A DNA stretch of 64,000 nt from the NCBI GenBank assembly GCA_018829445.1, contig JAHJTV010000009.1:1-64000 (forward strand). Reading direction: 5' to 3'. Below the pieces are notes generated by a model, which saw nothing but the letters and a program-made list of their open reading frames with translations, was not told where the DNA came from and made no database searches. Positions 23,451 to 32,294 of the stretch are shown in pieces (within the stretch, counting starts at the first letter, position 1; each line of letters starts with the position of its first letter). The DNA comes from a bacterium (GTDB lineage Bacteria; SAR324; XYD2-FULL-50-16). The translations under genes were made by a program, and so were the position numbers.

Positions 23451-24441
23451 CGGACATTCTCCTATCAAGGCTTTCATACAACTGTTGATATATATAATTC
23501 AGTTTTTTCCGATAGATGGAGAGCTTAACCTCAGTGGTTGCCTCTCCTGCCAACGAAAGGTAAACTTCCGCTGCAGCACGACCGCTCAGCGCTGCCTGAA
23601 TGATCCCGTCGCCGGTATCAGCACTTATCAAACGAGCCGCAGTACCAGCCACCATAATGCCATCCCTGTATGGTTTTTCCAGCGGAGGAGCAGAGGGAAA
23701 ACTTCCCACGATTGTATCGGTAATGGTTCCTCCATCAATAGCAGAAGATTTTTTTATGTACTGATCCAGAAGCGCTGCTGCTGCATGTCCTCGTGAACCG
23801 TGAACGCATATCCCCACGTTTGCTTCGTCCTTTCCTGAAGGTATTACCCAGAAGTAAAAGGGTCTTATCTCCATAAAGTGCTGGAAAGAAAAACGATAGG
23901 GGTATTTAAGTTGTGCGCCGGTTATCCGATAAGCCATGCATGATGCTATTTCATCGAGTGTCAGACGAGTTTCTATTCTTGCCAGCTGTGCGGTAGCGGA
24001 GGATACACCATCGGCAATTATGGTAAGTCGGGCGTTTAGTCGCTGCTGTTTTCCATTACTTTGCAAGGTGATTTCTCTTTTCCCATCCTTGAATTCCCCG
24101 ATTGCGGTAACACTGGTGCTTTGTATAACCAAAACACCCTTCTCAGCAACCTCTCTGGCCATGTCGTTTTCCATAACCGGTCTGTTGAGAACCACCATAT
24201 CTTCGGAATCATCTGACAAATTCCAGCGCACCCATTTCTCCCGGTTCTGAAATCCCATTATAGGGAAAATATCCTGAAAAGTTAATTCTCCACAACGCAA
24301 GGGGTGACCGATCTGTTTTCGGATATCGATCAGAAGGATCTGTTTCCCCTTTGCAGATAAAACATTCGCTGCGGTGAGGCCTGCGGGTCCGGCACCCACG
24401 ATAAGGACTTCAACTTCATCGGGCAATGTGAATTGTTTCAT
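23440..24441 (-). CDS. Geranylgeranyl reductase family flavoprotein
   Basis: The 333-residue FAD protein has the dinucleotide fold VLIVGAGPAGLTAANVL (about residues 12-28), the family marker GHPLRCGEL after strand 2, a second FAD motif TIIADGVSSATA and the third GDGIIQAALSGRAAAEV. The family reduces isoprenoid double bonds (archaeal lipids, menaquinone, chlorophyll side chains) or acts as ferredoxin-linked dehydrogenases. It is slightly short for the family. Its coupling to a ferredoxin and a NapH-like protein suggests the reductant arrives through those iron-sulfur proteins. A menaquinone side-chain reductase is one reading; the substrate is not proved by sequence. Confidence 0.85.
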   Translation of the reverse strand: MKQFTLPDEVEVLIVGAGPAGLTAANVLSAKGKQILLIDIRKQIGHPLRCGELTFQDIFPIMGFQNREKWVRWNLSDDSEDMVVLNRPVMENDMAREVAEKGVLVIQSTSVTAIGEFKDGKREITLQSNGKQQRLNARLTIIADGVSSATAQLARIETRLTLDEIASCMAYRITGAQLKYPYRFSFQHFMEIRPFYFWVIPSGKDEANVGICVHGSRGHAAAALLDQYIKKSSAIDGGTITDTIVGSFPSAPPLEKPYRDGIMVAGTAARLISADTGDGIIQAALSGRAAAEVYLSLAGEATTEVKLSIYRKKLNYIYQQLYESLDRRMSGER

Positions 24442-24517
24442 TTTTGGGTTATTGCTGATATTGATTCATAATTCGTTCTACTTAAAATTTGGAACAAACT
24501 GTTTCCGGAAAGGATTA

Positions 24518-24993
24518 TTACTCAGTTGAAGTCAACACTTCCCAAGGTTTGAAAGCATTAAATTCAATCTTGTCCATGGCATGGTTCAATGGGGTAATGT
24601 CGCCATCAGTGTCGATCAACCCATCCAGATTGGCATCCAGAAAAAGGTGATCGACTATTCCGTCAAAGTTATTATCGACCAGTACCAGAAATGGATACCA
24701 GTTCCAATGACCGGATTGGTTAAAAGTTTTGCTTCGAGGAGATCAATACCCCTGCGATTTGCTTTTATTGTACGGGTGGCGGCCCGATCACCGTTGCGGT
24801 CGTAACCGAATACGACAGCAGATAGTGCGCCGTAAGGGGAATGCACCATGGTATATTCCTGCCGGATGATGTCTTTCTGCGATTTGTAATTGATCGGAAT
24901 TATCGAATCCTGATAGTGGGGAGAATAGCGGGTGCAGGAATAGAGGGCCATAACCAGCGTGCCTGAAATCAGCAATCGCAGAAGATTTTTCAA
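24518..24993 (-). pseudogene. Frameshifted lipoprotein with EF-hand-like repeats
   Basis: The first frame starts MKNLLRLLISGTLVMALYSC, a signal peptide ending in a lipobox-like Cys20, and stops at 24655. The next frame continues the same protein sensibly: NQSGHWNWYPFLVLVDNNFD, then two Asp-rich loops (DANLDGLIDTDGD) and ends ...FKPWEVLTSTE. The first part also carries GYDRNGDRAATR. Asp/Asn/Gly loops of this kind bind calcium in dockerin/EF-hand-like repeats. The join needs a one-base shift near the run at 24722-24732 (AAAAGTTTTGC). It may be a real mutation, a programmed shift or an assembly error. Confidence 0.6.
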
Positions 24994-25265
24994 TACCGTT
25001 AACCGTATTTATTAGTAATCAGATTATCATTGCTCACAGTCACTTCCTATTCTCTTCCAAAATCGTTTTGTTTAACAAACCAGACAATATGGCAACGAAA
25101 GAAAGGAGGTGGGCTGTCCAGGATTATCTCTTATTTTTATGATTATTTCCGTAGGACGTAATCTTATCAAGGAATTGTAAAAATACGAGGGTACCTTACA
25201 TTCACTTATTTTTTACGACTACGTTCCTTTTTAAATCCAGTATTATCTGAACAGAAGTGATTCCC

Positions 25266-25321
25266 CATTAAAAACCCGTGAAAGGATCATAAGAATTCGT
25301 TATTTTAATGTCAACGGGTTT
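25266..25321 (-). promoter_or_regulatory. Strong promoter inside an inverted repeat
   Basis: On the minus strand TTGACA (25314-25309), a 17-bp spacer and TATGAT (25291-25286) form a near-consensus promoter. It is bracketed by a perfect 8-bp inverted repeat, ACGGGTTT (25314-25321) and AAACCCGT (25272-25279), which would place the dyad from the -35 box to the start point. The next gene in this direction is the broken lipoprotein, about 285 bases away. An ATG at 25268 opens only 20 codons. The rest of 25013-25571 shows nothing recognisable. Confidence 0.55.
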
Positions 25322-25571
25322 AAATTCAATATTCCAAATGATTTTATTTTTTTGACAGCATGAAGGGATAAGAACTAAGGTAATCTCTCCAATCAATCAC
25401 TAGGTATTGCAGCTTGATATTTAAAGCCATTGGAGTTTGAAACTCTGATTAGAGGGGTTAGAGAAGTGCTGGATAGGAAATAAGGTAAATTCCAGGATAA
25501 TAGCCAGCGCAGAATAATTAATGATATTTACTGGATGATAACCTTTGATTTGAATCTTCTTGTCTTCGTTT

Positions 25572-26012
25572 TTATATTTTTTTTAAAATTGCATCCCGGT
25601 GCTTGAATTCATCTTTTGCAATCTCATCAAGATTATCAGCCAGTTTTAAGTAACTCCCGGCAAGTTTTCGATAATATTTTGAAATGCTTTGATACATCTG
25701 TCCTATTATCTCTTCAGATTCAGCAAGTATCTTCAGTGAATCTTTTGTATCGCTTTGCTTGGTAACCTTATTGAATAACGATTTTTTAATTTCATTATGC
25801 AACTGATAAATCGGTTGACTGTCAAGGGGTTTCACATTGCTTATTTCGGCGTTGTTTCTTATTTTTTTTGAGTGCCCCTCGGATTGTTGCTCCATCAACT
25901 CGAAGATCTTTACATACTCATTTAAAGAGCTGACATTCTTCAGTTTGGCATAAAACTCAGATAAATTATCTTCAAGTTCGGTAATTAATTTAAAAAGGAT
26001 TTTTGGTTCCAT
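25572..26012 (-). CDS. Rubrerythrin/ferritin-like four-helix protein
   Basis: The 146-residue protein is all helical and has the spaced ligands of a ferritin-like di-iron site: ELEDNLSEFY in helix 1, MEQQSEGHSKKI in helix 2, ESEEIIGQMY in helix 3 and IAKDEFKHRDAI in helix 4. No rubredoxin domain is attached. Such proteins reduce peroxide or store/sense iron in anaerobes. A strong ribosome site (AGGAGG) precedes the ATG. It stands alone. Divergence from rubrerythrin is large, so a structural role without metal is possible. Confidence 0.65.
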   Translation of the reverse strand: MEPKILFKLITELEDNLSEFYAKLKNVSSLNEYVKIFELMEQQSEGHSKKIRNNAEISNVKPLDSQPIYQLHNEIKKSLFNKVTKQSDTKDSLKILAESEEIIGQMYQSISKYYRKLAGSYLKLADNLDEIAKDEFKHRDAILKKI

Positions 26013-26158
26013 ATACCTCCTGATTTTGTTGTTGCTGAAAAAACTCTATTTGGACAACAGGATTGAATCACTCAGTGTCATTAACTTAAGAAATTATATA
26101 TATTCAATCTACCTTCATAACCAAAACACAGGAACTTTTAATTTATGCAAGGAATAAC

Positions 26159-26265
26159 GGTAGGGCGGCCTTACATGGCCGCCTTTGAGTTGGTTCTGGC
26201 GGGGATGTAACCCCGCCCAACCGTAATCCTTGCTCTTGGCAAAATGTGCTTATTTAAGCGCTTAT
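26159..26265. repeat. Dispersed repeat, copy 1 (GTAGGGCGG...)
   Basis: About 106 bp match the stretch at 58748-58853 with few differences, including TTACATGGCCGCCTTTGAGT, GGGATGTAACCCCGCCC and TTGCTCTTGGCAA. The element contains inverted segments (GGTAGGGCGG against CCGCCCAACC; GGGGATGTAACCCC). A shorter third echo, GGATGTAACCCCACCCTGCC, follows at 26267-26286. It lies between the ferritin-like gene and the hybrid kinase. Confidence 0.8.
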
Positions 26266-26335
26266 TGGATGTAACCCCACCCTGCCATTTGTATCTTGCA
26301 TTTTTGGTAGTTCAATGAAGGAGTAAAACCTTCAG

Positions 26336-29300
26336 TTAATGGCATTGTTGAATCACCAACTTCGCTTTGATTCCCTGGTCTCGTGCTTCAGCCATCACCT
26401 TGCGAATAGCACGGGGAAGATCGTTGTTTATAAAGGGCTTCAGGATATGGCTTCTGATACCAACTTTACTAATTTTTTCAGGAGTTAACTCCCTGGAAAA
26501 TCCGGAACACAGAATAACGGGCATTTCCGGTCTGACGTTCATTATCTCCTGCGCCAGGGACAGGCCATCAAGCTTATGCATGGAATAATCCGTGATCACC
26601 AGATCGTAATCCATGGGGTGAGAGGAAAATTCCTGAAGGGCTTCAATGCTGTCATTCATAATGACCACGGAATACCCCAGGGATTCCAGAGATGCTTTGG
26701 CAAAATCGGTTATGAGAGTCTCATCATCGACAAACAGAATGTGTTCTTTTCCGAGAACGGAATCTTTCTGTTTTTGCACAGGTTCTACCTGATCCAAATC
26801 TTCCAGGATGGGGAGATAAACGGAAAAGGTTGATCCTTGGCCAGGGGTACTTAAAACAGAGATAGCCCCACCATGGCTTTTCACAATGCCATGTGTGACT
26901 GCAAGCCCCAAGCCTGTTCCTTCTCCCACTCTTTTAGTCGTAAAAAAGGGTTCAAATATCCGTTTTTTTGTTTCAGGATCTATTCCACAGCCCGTATCAG
27001 CAACAGACAGGCGCAAATACTGTCCCAAGTTCATATTGGGTTCCATGGTTGATTTTGCGATTTCACCATCGACTTCAACCTGATTGAGGGTTATGCTGAT
27101 CTGGCCCGTTTTTCCTTTCATTGAATGAGCGGCATTGGTGCACAGATTCATTATGATCTGGTGTATCTGGGTTGGATCAGCCAGAATCTTCAGGCGTTCT
27201 GCTGAAAAACTATGATGAATACTAAGGTTGGATGGCAAGGTGGTTTGCAGCAGTTTTAGCACTTCCTTGATTATCGGCAGGATTTCGATGGGAGCTTTCT
27301 CCTGCTCGGTTCGACGAGAAAAGGTAAGAATCTGCTTAACCAGCTGACTGGCCCTCTGTGCAGCCTGTAATACCTTCTCCAGGTCTTTATGAGCCCTGTT
27401 TTTATCGGCCAGATGATTGATGGCAAGATGGGTAAAACCAAAAATTCCGGTCAGAATATTATTAAAATCATGGGCAATGCCACCGGCAAGCGTACCGATG
27501 GCCTCCATCTTCTGAGATATTTGCAGTCTGTCTTCCATCTGTTTAACCCGTGTCATATCCCTGATAATTGTAATCGCTCCGGAAACTGTTCCGCCATTTT
27601 CGATGAAAGGGAAAAAGGCAATGTCATTATAGGTACTCTCCTGTGTGGCAGTCTCCAGCCAGGTTTGAAACTGTATGGTCTCACCCTGAAAACAGAGATC
27701 AAGCTTTTTGCTTATTGTTTTTGCCAGTGTTGTCTCAAAAAGATTGAAAAAGGATTGTTCGTTAAGGGGTTTATCATCGATTCTGTAGAAATTCAGGAAA
27801 GAGTCGTTCACTTTGCGCAGGTTCCCTTGCAGGTCAATCAGGGCCATCATATCCTTGGAGAGGGAGACAATCTTTGCATATTCTCTGAGGTCCTCTTCAG
27901 CCTGTTTTCTTTTGGTAATATCCGTAATCATGGCAAAAGAGCCTTTGTACAACCTTTCCTCGTCAGAATCTTCATACAGAGGAGTTCCATTAAAAATGCA
28001 ATGAACCATTTGGCCATCTTTCTGTGCCAAGCTTACCTCATACGAGCCGGATTCCCCCTTTTGCCTGCGCACCATTTGGTCACTGATGATTTTAGAACTC
28101 TTATCATCCATGATTTCAAAAAGACTCCGACCGATCAATTCCTCTTTGCTTCGCTTAAAGATGGAACACATTTTGGGGTTGATGTCCAGGGTAGTCCCTT
28201 GTTTATCAATTTCCCAAAATCCTTCATTAGCCGTTTCCAGAATAGTACGCAGTCGCTTTTCATTTTCCGCTACTCTTCTTTCAGCTGCCAAACGTTCAGC
28301 GACCTCATTTTTTAGATTTTCGTTGGCTTTTTGTAGATTGATGTTGTTTTCCAGGATCTGTTTATGGAAGATGCTGTTTTTGATTGGTGAGATGGCTTGG
28401 TTGGCAAGCAGTCCGGCCAACTCCAAATCCTGTGGCTTATAAGGCAATCCGGTGGCCTTATCACCAAACAAGCAGATTCCCAGCATCTGTCTGCTGCGGC
28501 CAATAGAAATACAGACTTTTGCTCCCGGAACTGCTTTAAAGAGATTAATGACATCATCGGATATGTTGTATCTGTTCTCAATAAAAGATCTTGAAGCAAT
28601 GGTGCTCCTCAATGAATCGGAAGCTGAAAAAGTTTCCGGAAGGTCACTTCTGTTAAATCCGAGCTGGGTTACGAGTTGAAACTGCTCATTGACGTTATCA
28701 TGAAGATAAATCACTCCTGATTCTGCCGTGATATGGCCTATAATAGTCAGTAAAAGCTTGTGGCAGACCTGTTGCAGATCTAACGTCGTCGATAGTGTCC
28801 TGTTGGTGTCCTCTATTACTTTCAGGTCGAATAGATTCCTTTCCAGATTCGCATTGCTTTCTTCCAGGTATCTTAAGGTCAGGACATTGTTAATAGCGAT
28901 GCCGGCATGATTATTGATGAGCTGCAGGAACTCCAAATCCTCTTCGGTGTAATCTCTCACCATTATTTTAGGGCTGCAGGAAAGAAAGCCGGAGAGACGT
29001 TCCTGGTGAAAAACAGGCACAATCAATCCGCTATTCATCTTTTTCAGCAATTGTTTTGTCTCCTCTTGCTCGTCGGCTATAACAGCCTCTGTCATCAGTT
29101 TTCTGTCCCTGTTCAGATTCATGATGATTGTATCGGACAAAGCCACTTCCTGCCCGATTAAGCTTGGGTCTCCTCCCCGAATGGCCTTTATTGTAAACAC
29201 ATTGGAGGGGTGCGTTTCAGCCAGGCAGAGTGCTGTTACTTCAATCCCTTTAAAACCCATGCAGGTTCTCATGATGATATCATAAACCTGCTCGATGGTC

Positions 29301-29398
29301 TGTGCGGAATTTAAGGCATGGGAAAACTCAACAATCGTTTCCAGACTTAAAATCTTTTTTTCCAGTGCTGTTTCTATCGAATCGATGTTTTCAGCCAT
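26336..29398 (-). CDS. Hybrid sensor histidine kinase (GAF-GAF-PAS-PAS-HisKA-HATPase-REC)
   Basis: The 1020-residue protein has no membrane helix. Domains in order: GAF (about 30-170), GAF (about 200-340), PAS (about 380-500), PAS (about 505-620), HisKA with phospho-acceptor H643 in GGIAHDFNNILTG, HATPase (about 740-865, with NLCTNAAHSM, DTGCGIDPE and GTGLGLAVTHGIV), and a C-terminal receiver (about 885-1005, phospho-acceptor Asp in LVITDYSMHKLDG). It is a cytosolic signal integrator. It ends the minus-strand signalling block and starts 30 bp after the STAS gene, so it is likely co-transcribed with the partner-switching genes. Confidence 0.95.
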   Translation of the reverse strand: MAENIDSIETALEKKILSLETIVEFSHALNSAQTIEQVYDIIMRTCMGFKGIEVTALCLAETHPSNVFTIKAIRGGDPSLIGQEVALSDTIIMNLNRDRKLMTEAVIADEQEETKQLLKKMNSGLIVPVFHQERLSGFLSCSPKIMVRDYTEEDLEFLQLINNHAGIAINNVLTLRYLEESNANLERNLFDLKVIEDTNRTLSTTLDLQQVCHKLLLTIIGHITAESGVIYLHDNVNEQFQLVTQLGFNRSDLPETFSASDSLRSTIASRSFIENRYNISDDVINLFKAVPGAKVCISIGRSRQMLGICLFGDKATGLPYKPQDLELAGLLANQAISPIKNSIFHKQILENNINLQKANENLKNEVAERLAAERRVAENEKRLRTILETANEGFWEIDKQGTTLDINPKMCSIFKRSKEELIGRSLFEIMDDKSSKIISDQMVRRQKGESGSYEVSLAQKDGQMVHCIFNGTPLYEDSDEERLYKGSFAMITDITKRKQAEEDLREYAKIVSLSKDMMALIDLQGNLRKVNDSFLNFYRIDDKPLNEQSFFNLFETTLAKTISKKLDLCFQGETIQFQTWLETATQESTYNDIAFFPFIENGGTVSGAITIIRDMTRVKQMEDRLQISQKMEAIGTLAGGIAHDFNNILTGIFGFTHLAINHLADKNRAHKDLEKVLQAAQRASQLVKQILTFSRRTEQEKAPIEILPIIKEVLKLLQTTLPSNLSIHHSFSAERLKILADPTQIHQIIMNLCTNAAHSMKGKTGQISITLNQVEVDGEIAKSTMEPNMNLGQYLRLSVADTGCGIDPETKKRIFEPFFTTKRVGEGTGLGLAVTHGIVKSHGGAISVLSTPGQGSTFSVYLPILEDLDQVEPVQKQKDSVLGKEHILFVDDETLITDFAKASLESLGYSVVIMNDSIEALQEFSSHPMDYDLVITDYSMHKLDGLSLAQEIMNVRPEMPVILCSGFSRELTPEKISKVGIRSHILKPFINNDLPRAIRKVMAEARDQGIKAKLVIQQCH

Positions 29399-29428
29399 TA
29401 TCCACAGCTCACAAAAGCCACCAAAAAA

Positions 29429-29770
29429 TCAGGGATTATAACTATCAATACCCTGTTCTTTGGTGTCAAAAAATTTAAAGAAATCGTCCATATCAAGCAG
29501 TTTAAAAACACGTTTTACCTTGGGAGCCATGCCGGAAAAGCGGATATCTCCGTTTTTCTCCCTGATCCGTTTTATCACGCCGATAAAACAACCGATTCCG
29601 GCGCTGCTGATATAGGTTAATTCAGGAATATGAAACAGTATCTGTGAATTATCAGAATTGGCCAGCGGTTCCAGGAGGGCTTCCAACCTGGGGCTGGTAT
29701 CTGCATTGAGTATTCCCGCTAATTCTATAATATCCACTGTTGTCGGCTTTTCATGATTAATTGTTAACAT
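29429..29770 (-). CDS. STAS-domain anti-sigma factor antagonist
   Basis: The 113-residue protein is a single STAS domain of the SpoIIAA/RsbV type. ELTYISSAGIGCFIGVIKRI holds the conserved Ser that a partner kinase phosphorylates, and MAPKVKRVFKLLDMDDFFKF is the usual C-terminal helix. In partner switching, the unphosphorylated form binds the RsbW-like kinase and frees its other target. It lies between the RsbW-like gene and the hybrid kinase gene, all on the minus strand. Confidence 0.92.
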   Translation of the reverse strand: MLTINHEKPTTVDIIELAGILNADTSPRLEALLEPLANSDNSQILFHIPELTYISSAGIGCFIGVIKRIREKNGDIRFSGMAPKVKRVFKLLDMDDFFKFFDTKEQGIDSYNP

Positions 29771-29829
29771 GGTTACTCTACCTTCACTTTAGGTTTATTG
29801 GGAAATAAGAATACGAGTAGTGTGTCTTT

Positions 29830-30384
29830 CTATTTTTTTGCCGGAGAGGCAAATTTCACCATCGTCAGTGTGTTGCTAATGCCGGGGACGACGGTATATT
29901 CCACTTCATCCATAATTTTTTTGATCAAATAAACCCCCAACCCCCCTTTGGAAAGCCGCTGTAAATACTCCTCTTTGTCCACCGGTGATAAGTTATTGGG
30001 ATTAAACGTCTGCCCCTCCTCACCTCGATCGGTAAGTCTGATGGTTATCTTATTGGGCTCCAGGTCGATATCAACCGCAATTTTTCCTTCACCCGGCTTT
30101 CGATATGAGTGGGCAATCACATTAGTACAGGCTTCATCAATGGCCAGACCGATGTCCTCCAGATTTTCCTCATTGAAGGATTCGGAGTAGGTGGCTATCT
30201 TCTTGGTAATACGCCGAATCAATTCCAATTGCGATGTGTGACTGGGAAAAGTCAGCCGAATGCTTGCCGCAGTGTCTATCACGACCTGTTCCATCTCATC
30301 TTCCGGGATACCGAGTTCTTTTCCTTTTTCTTCCAGGAAGATCGCCAAATCATCCAGCTGTGTCTTCATTAATAGTATTTTCAT
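29830..30384 (-). CDS. RsbW-like anti-sigma factor serine kinase
   Basis: The 184-residue protein carries a GHKL ATPase domain: N-box GLAIDEACTNVIAHSY, G1-like LTDRGEEG and G2 GGLGVYLIKKIMD. The N-terminal 45 residues are an extra helical extension. It should phosphorylate the STAS protein encoded just downstream and bind a sigma factor or another effector. An AAGGAGG ribosome site precedes the ATG. No sigma factor gene is found in this window, so its output target is elsewhere or it is not a sigma factor. Confidence 0.9.
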   Translation of the reverse strand: MKILLMKTQLDDLAIFLEEKGKELGIPEDEMEQVVIDTAASIRLTFPSHTSQLELIRRITKKIATYSESFNEENLEDIGLAIDEACTNVIAHSYRKPGEGKIAVDIDLEPNKITIRLTDRGEEGQTFNPNNLSPVDKEEYLQRLSKGGLGVYLIKKIMDEVEYTVVPGISNTLTMVKFASPAKK

Positions 30385-30426
30385 GTCAGATCCTCCTTAA
30401 CATTTGGTTAATGGACAGGAAAGGTG

Positions 30427-31884
30427 TCATATTCGCCTTAGTGCTATCATGGTTATATCGTCGTTTTGATCAGCATTGCCTTGAAACAAGGATATCTCTT
30501 TTCGGATCTTCTTCACAACATTTTCTGCTGATAATGCCAATGATTCCTGCAACAATGAATACAGTTTGGTTTCACCATACATCTCTCCCTGGTTATTGAC
30601 AGTATCCGTTAATCCGTCCGAATACAGAATAATCAAATCACCCGGATTAATGCTGAAGCTTATGGTTTGAATTCTTGAATCGAAATATTCTAAATGGGAA
30701 CGGCTAAAAGGATAACCTTGAGGTTTGACAAAAACAGTAGCCCCTGATTTGGATACAATATGGACAAAAGGTTCATGGCCCGCATTCACGCAAGTGATTC
30801 TGGCGGTTTTAGTGTTTAACAGGAGATATCCCATGGTTAAAAACCGGTTTTCTGCGAATTCTTTTGATAGACTCTTGTTCAGAGCCTTAAATAACGCGAT
30901 GGGATCCTTGTGCAGATCGGTTTTGTCTTTTAATAAAACCCTGGCCGTATTGGCATGCAACGTTGCCGCCATACCTTTGTCTGAAGCATCGGCCACGACC
31001 ATCCCAATAAACTCATCATCGATCTCAATAAAATCAAAATAATCGCCGCTCATTTCCCGGGCAGGAAGAAAGAGGGAGGCCAACTCATATCCCAAAATTA
31101 TGGGTGATTTTTTCGGCAGGTATTCATTCTGCACTGCGGCCGCCGCCCTCAACTCTCCTTCCATTCGAGCTTTGATTGCCATATCATCCGATGATTTTTG
31201 CAGGGTCAGGCGCATCTCATTAATTGCTGATACAACCAGATCCAGTTCGTCAGGGAGTTCATTACCTGCTCTTTTTCTGGAGAGCACAAGCGGCTCCTGT
31301 AACCGGTTCAAATCAAGTGATTTTGCATAGTCTCCCAAAGACCTCAAATGACGGGCAATCATGAATTGGATCAGAAAAAGAATGAATGTAGAAACAACGA
31401 ATGTTTTGCCGGTCTGTGTTGCCAGAATGATAAGTAGGCGATCCAGTAGTCGTGAGTAAACGCCGGACATGGTCGCCGTCACTTCCAGTATGCCTATTAT
31501 TCCCCTTTGATCCATGGTGATGGGAAAAGTATGGGATATGGTACGGCTGACAGCCGGATTACCTGCCTCCATGTAGACGATTCCATCTGAATGCACAATC
31601 CTGAGATATTTTATATCCCGCAATGTCAGGATACCGCGAAGGTTGGTAGCTGTGGCATTTTGATCAAGATCCCAAAGATTATAGGCGATACTTTCAAGGT
31701 AACTGTTTTCAATCTGTGCAAACTGTTCTTCAACAAACCCAACATCCTTTTGATAATCAAAAAACAACTGCAGTCCGGTGGCGAAGAAAGAGACAAAAAA
31801 GCTAAAGATAAGAATTCGAGAAAGCAAACGGACGGAAACAGATCTGCTTCTAACCGACTGATTACTTATTTGAGCTGATGCCAT
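30427..31884 (-). CDS. Membrane-bound SpoIIE-type PP2C phosphatase
   Basis: The protein has a first membrane helix (RILIFSFFVSFFATGLQLFF), a periplasmic sensor of about 110 residues, a second helix (FVVSTFILFLIQFMIA), a HAMP-like linker and a C-terminal PP2C domain with the metal motifs MSGDYFDF and VVADASDKGMAA and ending DDITMIAL. It should dephosphorylate the STAS protein in response to an outside signal. An ATG at 31884 (MASAQISN) is taken as the start; an upstream TTG at 31956 would add 24 residues. It heads the minus-strand partner-switching set. No clear promoter was seen in 31957-32294. Confidence 0.92.
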   Translation of the reverse strand: MASAQISNQSVRSRSVSVRLLSRILIFSFFVSFFATGLQLFFDYQKDVGFVEEQFAQIENSYLESIAYNLWDLDQNATATNLRGILTLRDIKYLRIVHSDGIVYMEAGNPAVSRTISHTFPITMDQRGIIGILEVTATMSGVYSRLLDRLLIILATQTGKTFVVSTFILFLIQFMIARHLRSLGDYAKSLDLNRLQEPLVLSRKRAGNELPDELDLVVSAINEMRLTLQKSSDDMAIKARMEGELRAAAAVQNEYLPKKSPIILGYELASLFLPAREMSGDYFDFIEIDDEFIGMVVADASDKGMAATLHANTARVLLKDKTDLHKDPIALFKALNKSLSKEFAENRFLTMGYLLLNTKTARITCVNAGHEPFVHIVSKSGATVFVKPQGYPFSRSHLEYFDSRIQTISFSINPGDLIILYSDGLTDTVNNQGEMYGETKLYSLLQESLALSAENVVKKIRKEISLFQGNADQNDDITMIALRRI

Positions 31885-32294
31885 TGTCCCGGATACCTTT
31901 GATATGACAGATTTTATTAATTGATAATCGATCTTGCAATGAATCCATGTTGTCAATGGTGAGGTCCCGCCTTTCGTTTACATACCAGCAGATATGGGCC
32001 TAACCACGGGATTTGAAGTTAGCTGGTCTTCCTCTTAAATCAAGCAGAATCATTTTTTTTTCACTGCTACGTGACACTATAGTCCAATTACCGCAGAAGA
32101 TCAATTTTTTTGCATTATCACGGATTTTTAATATGGGGAAATACTATTTAATGATTTCAACATGAGGGTGGATAAGTGATCGAGTGTGAGCCAAGTGATA
32201 AATTTCCTTTAAAAAACTCTCTGGAATTTTCCTTTGGTGCCGGTTAGTATAGAGTCACCGAATAAGTCATAAAGAAACATTAAAGAGGCGAATA

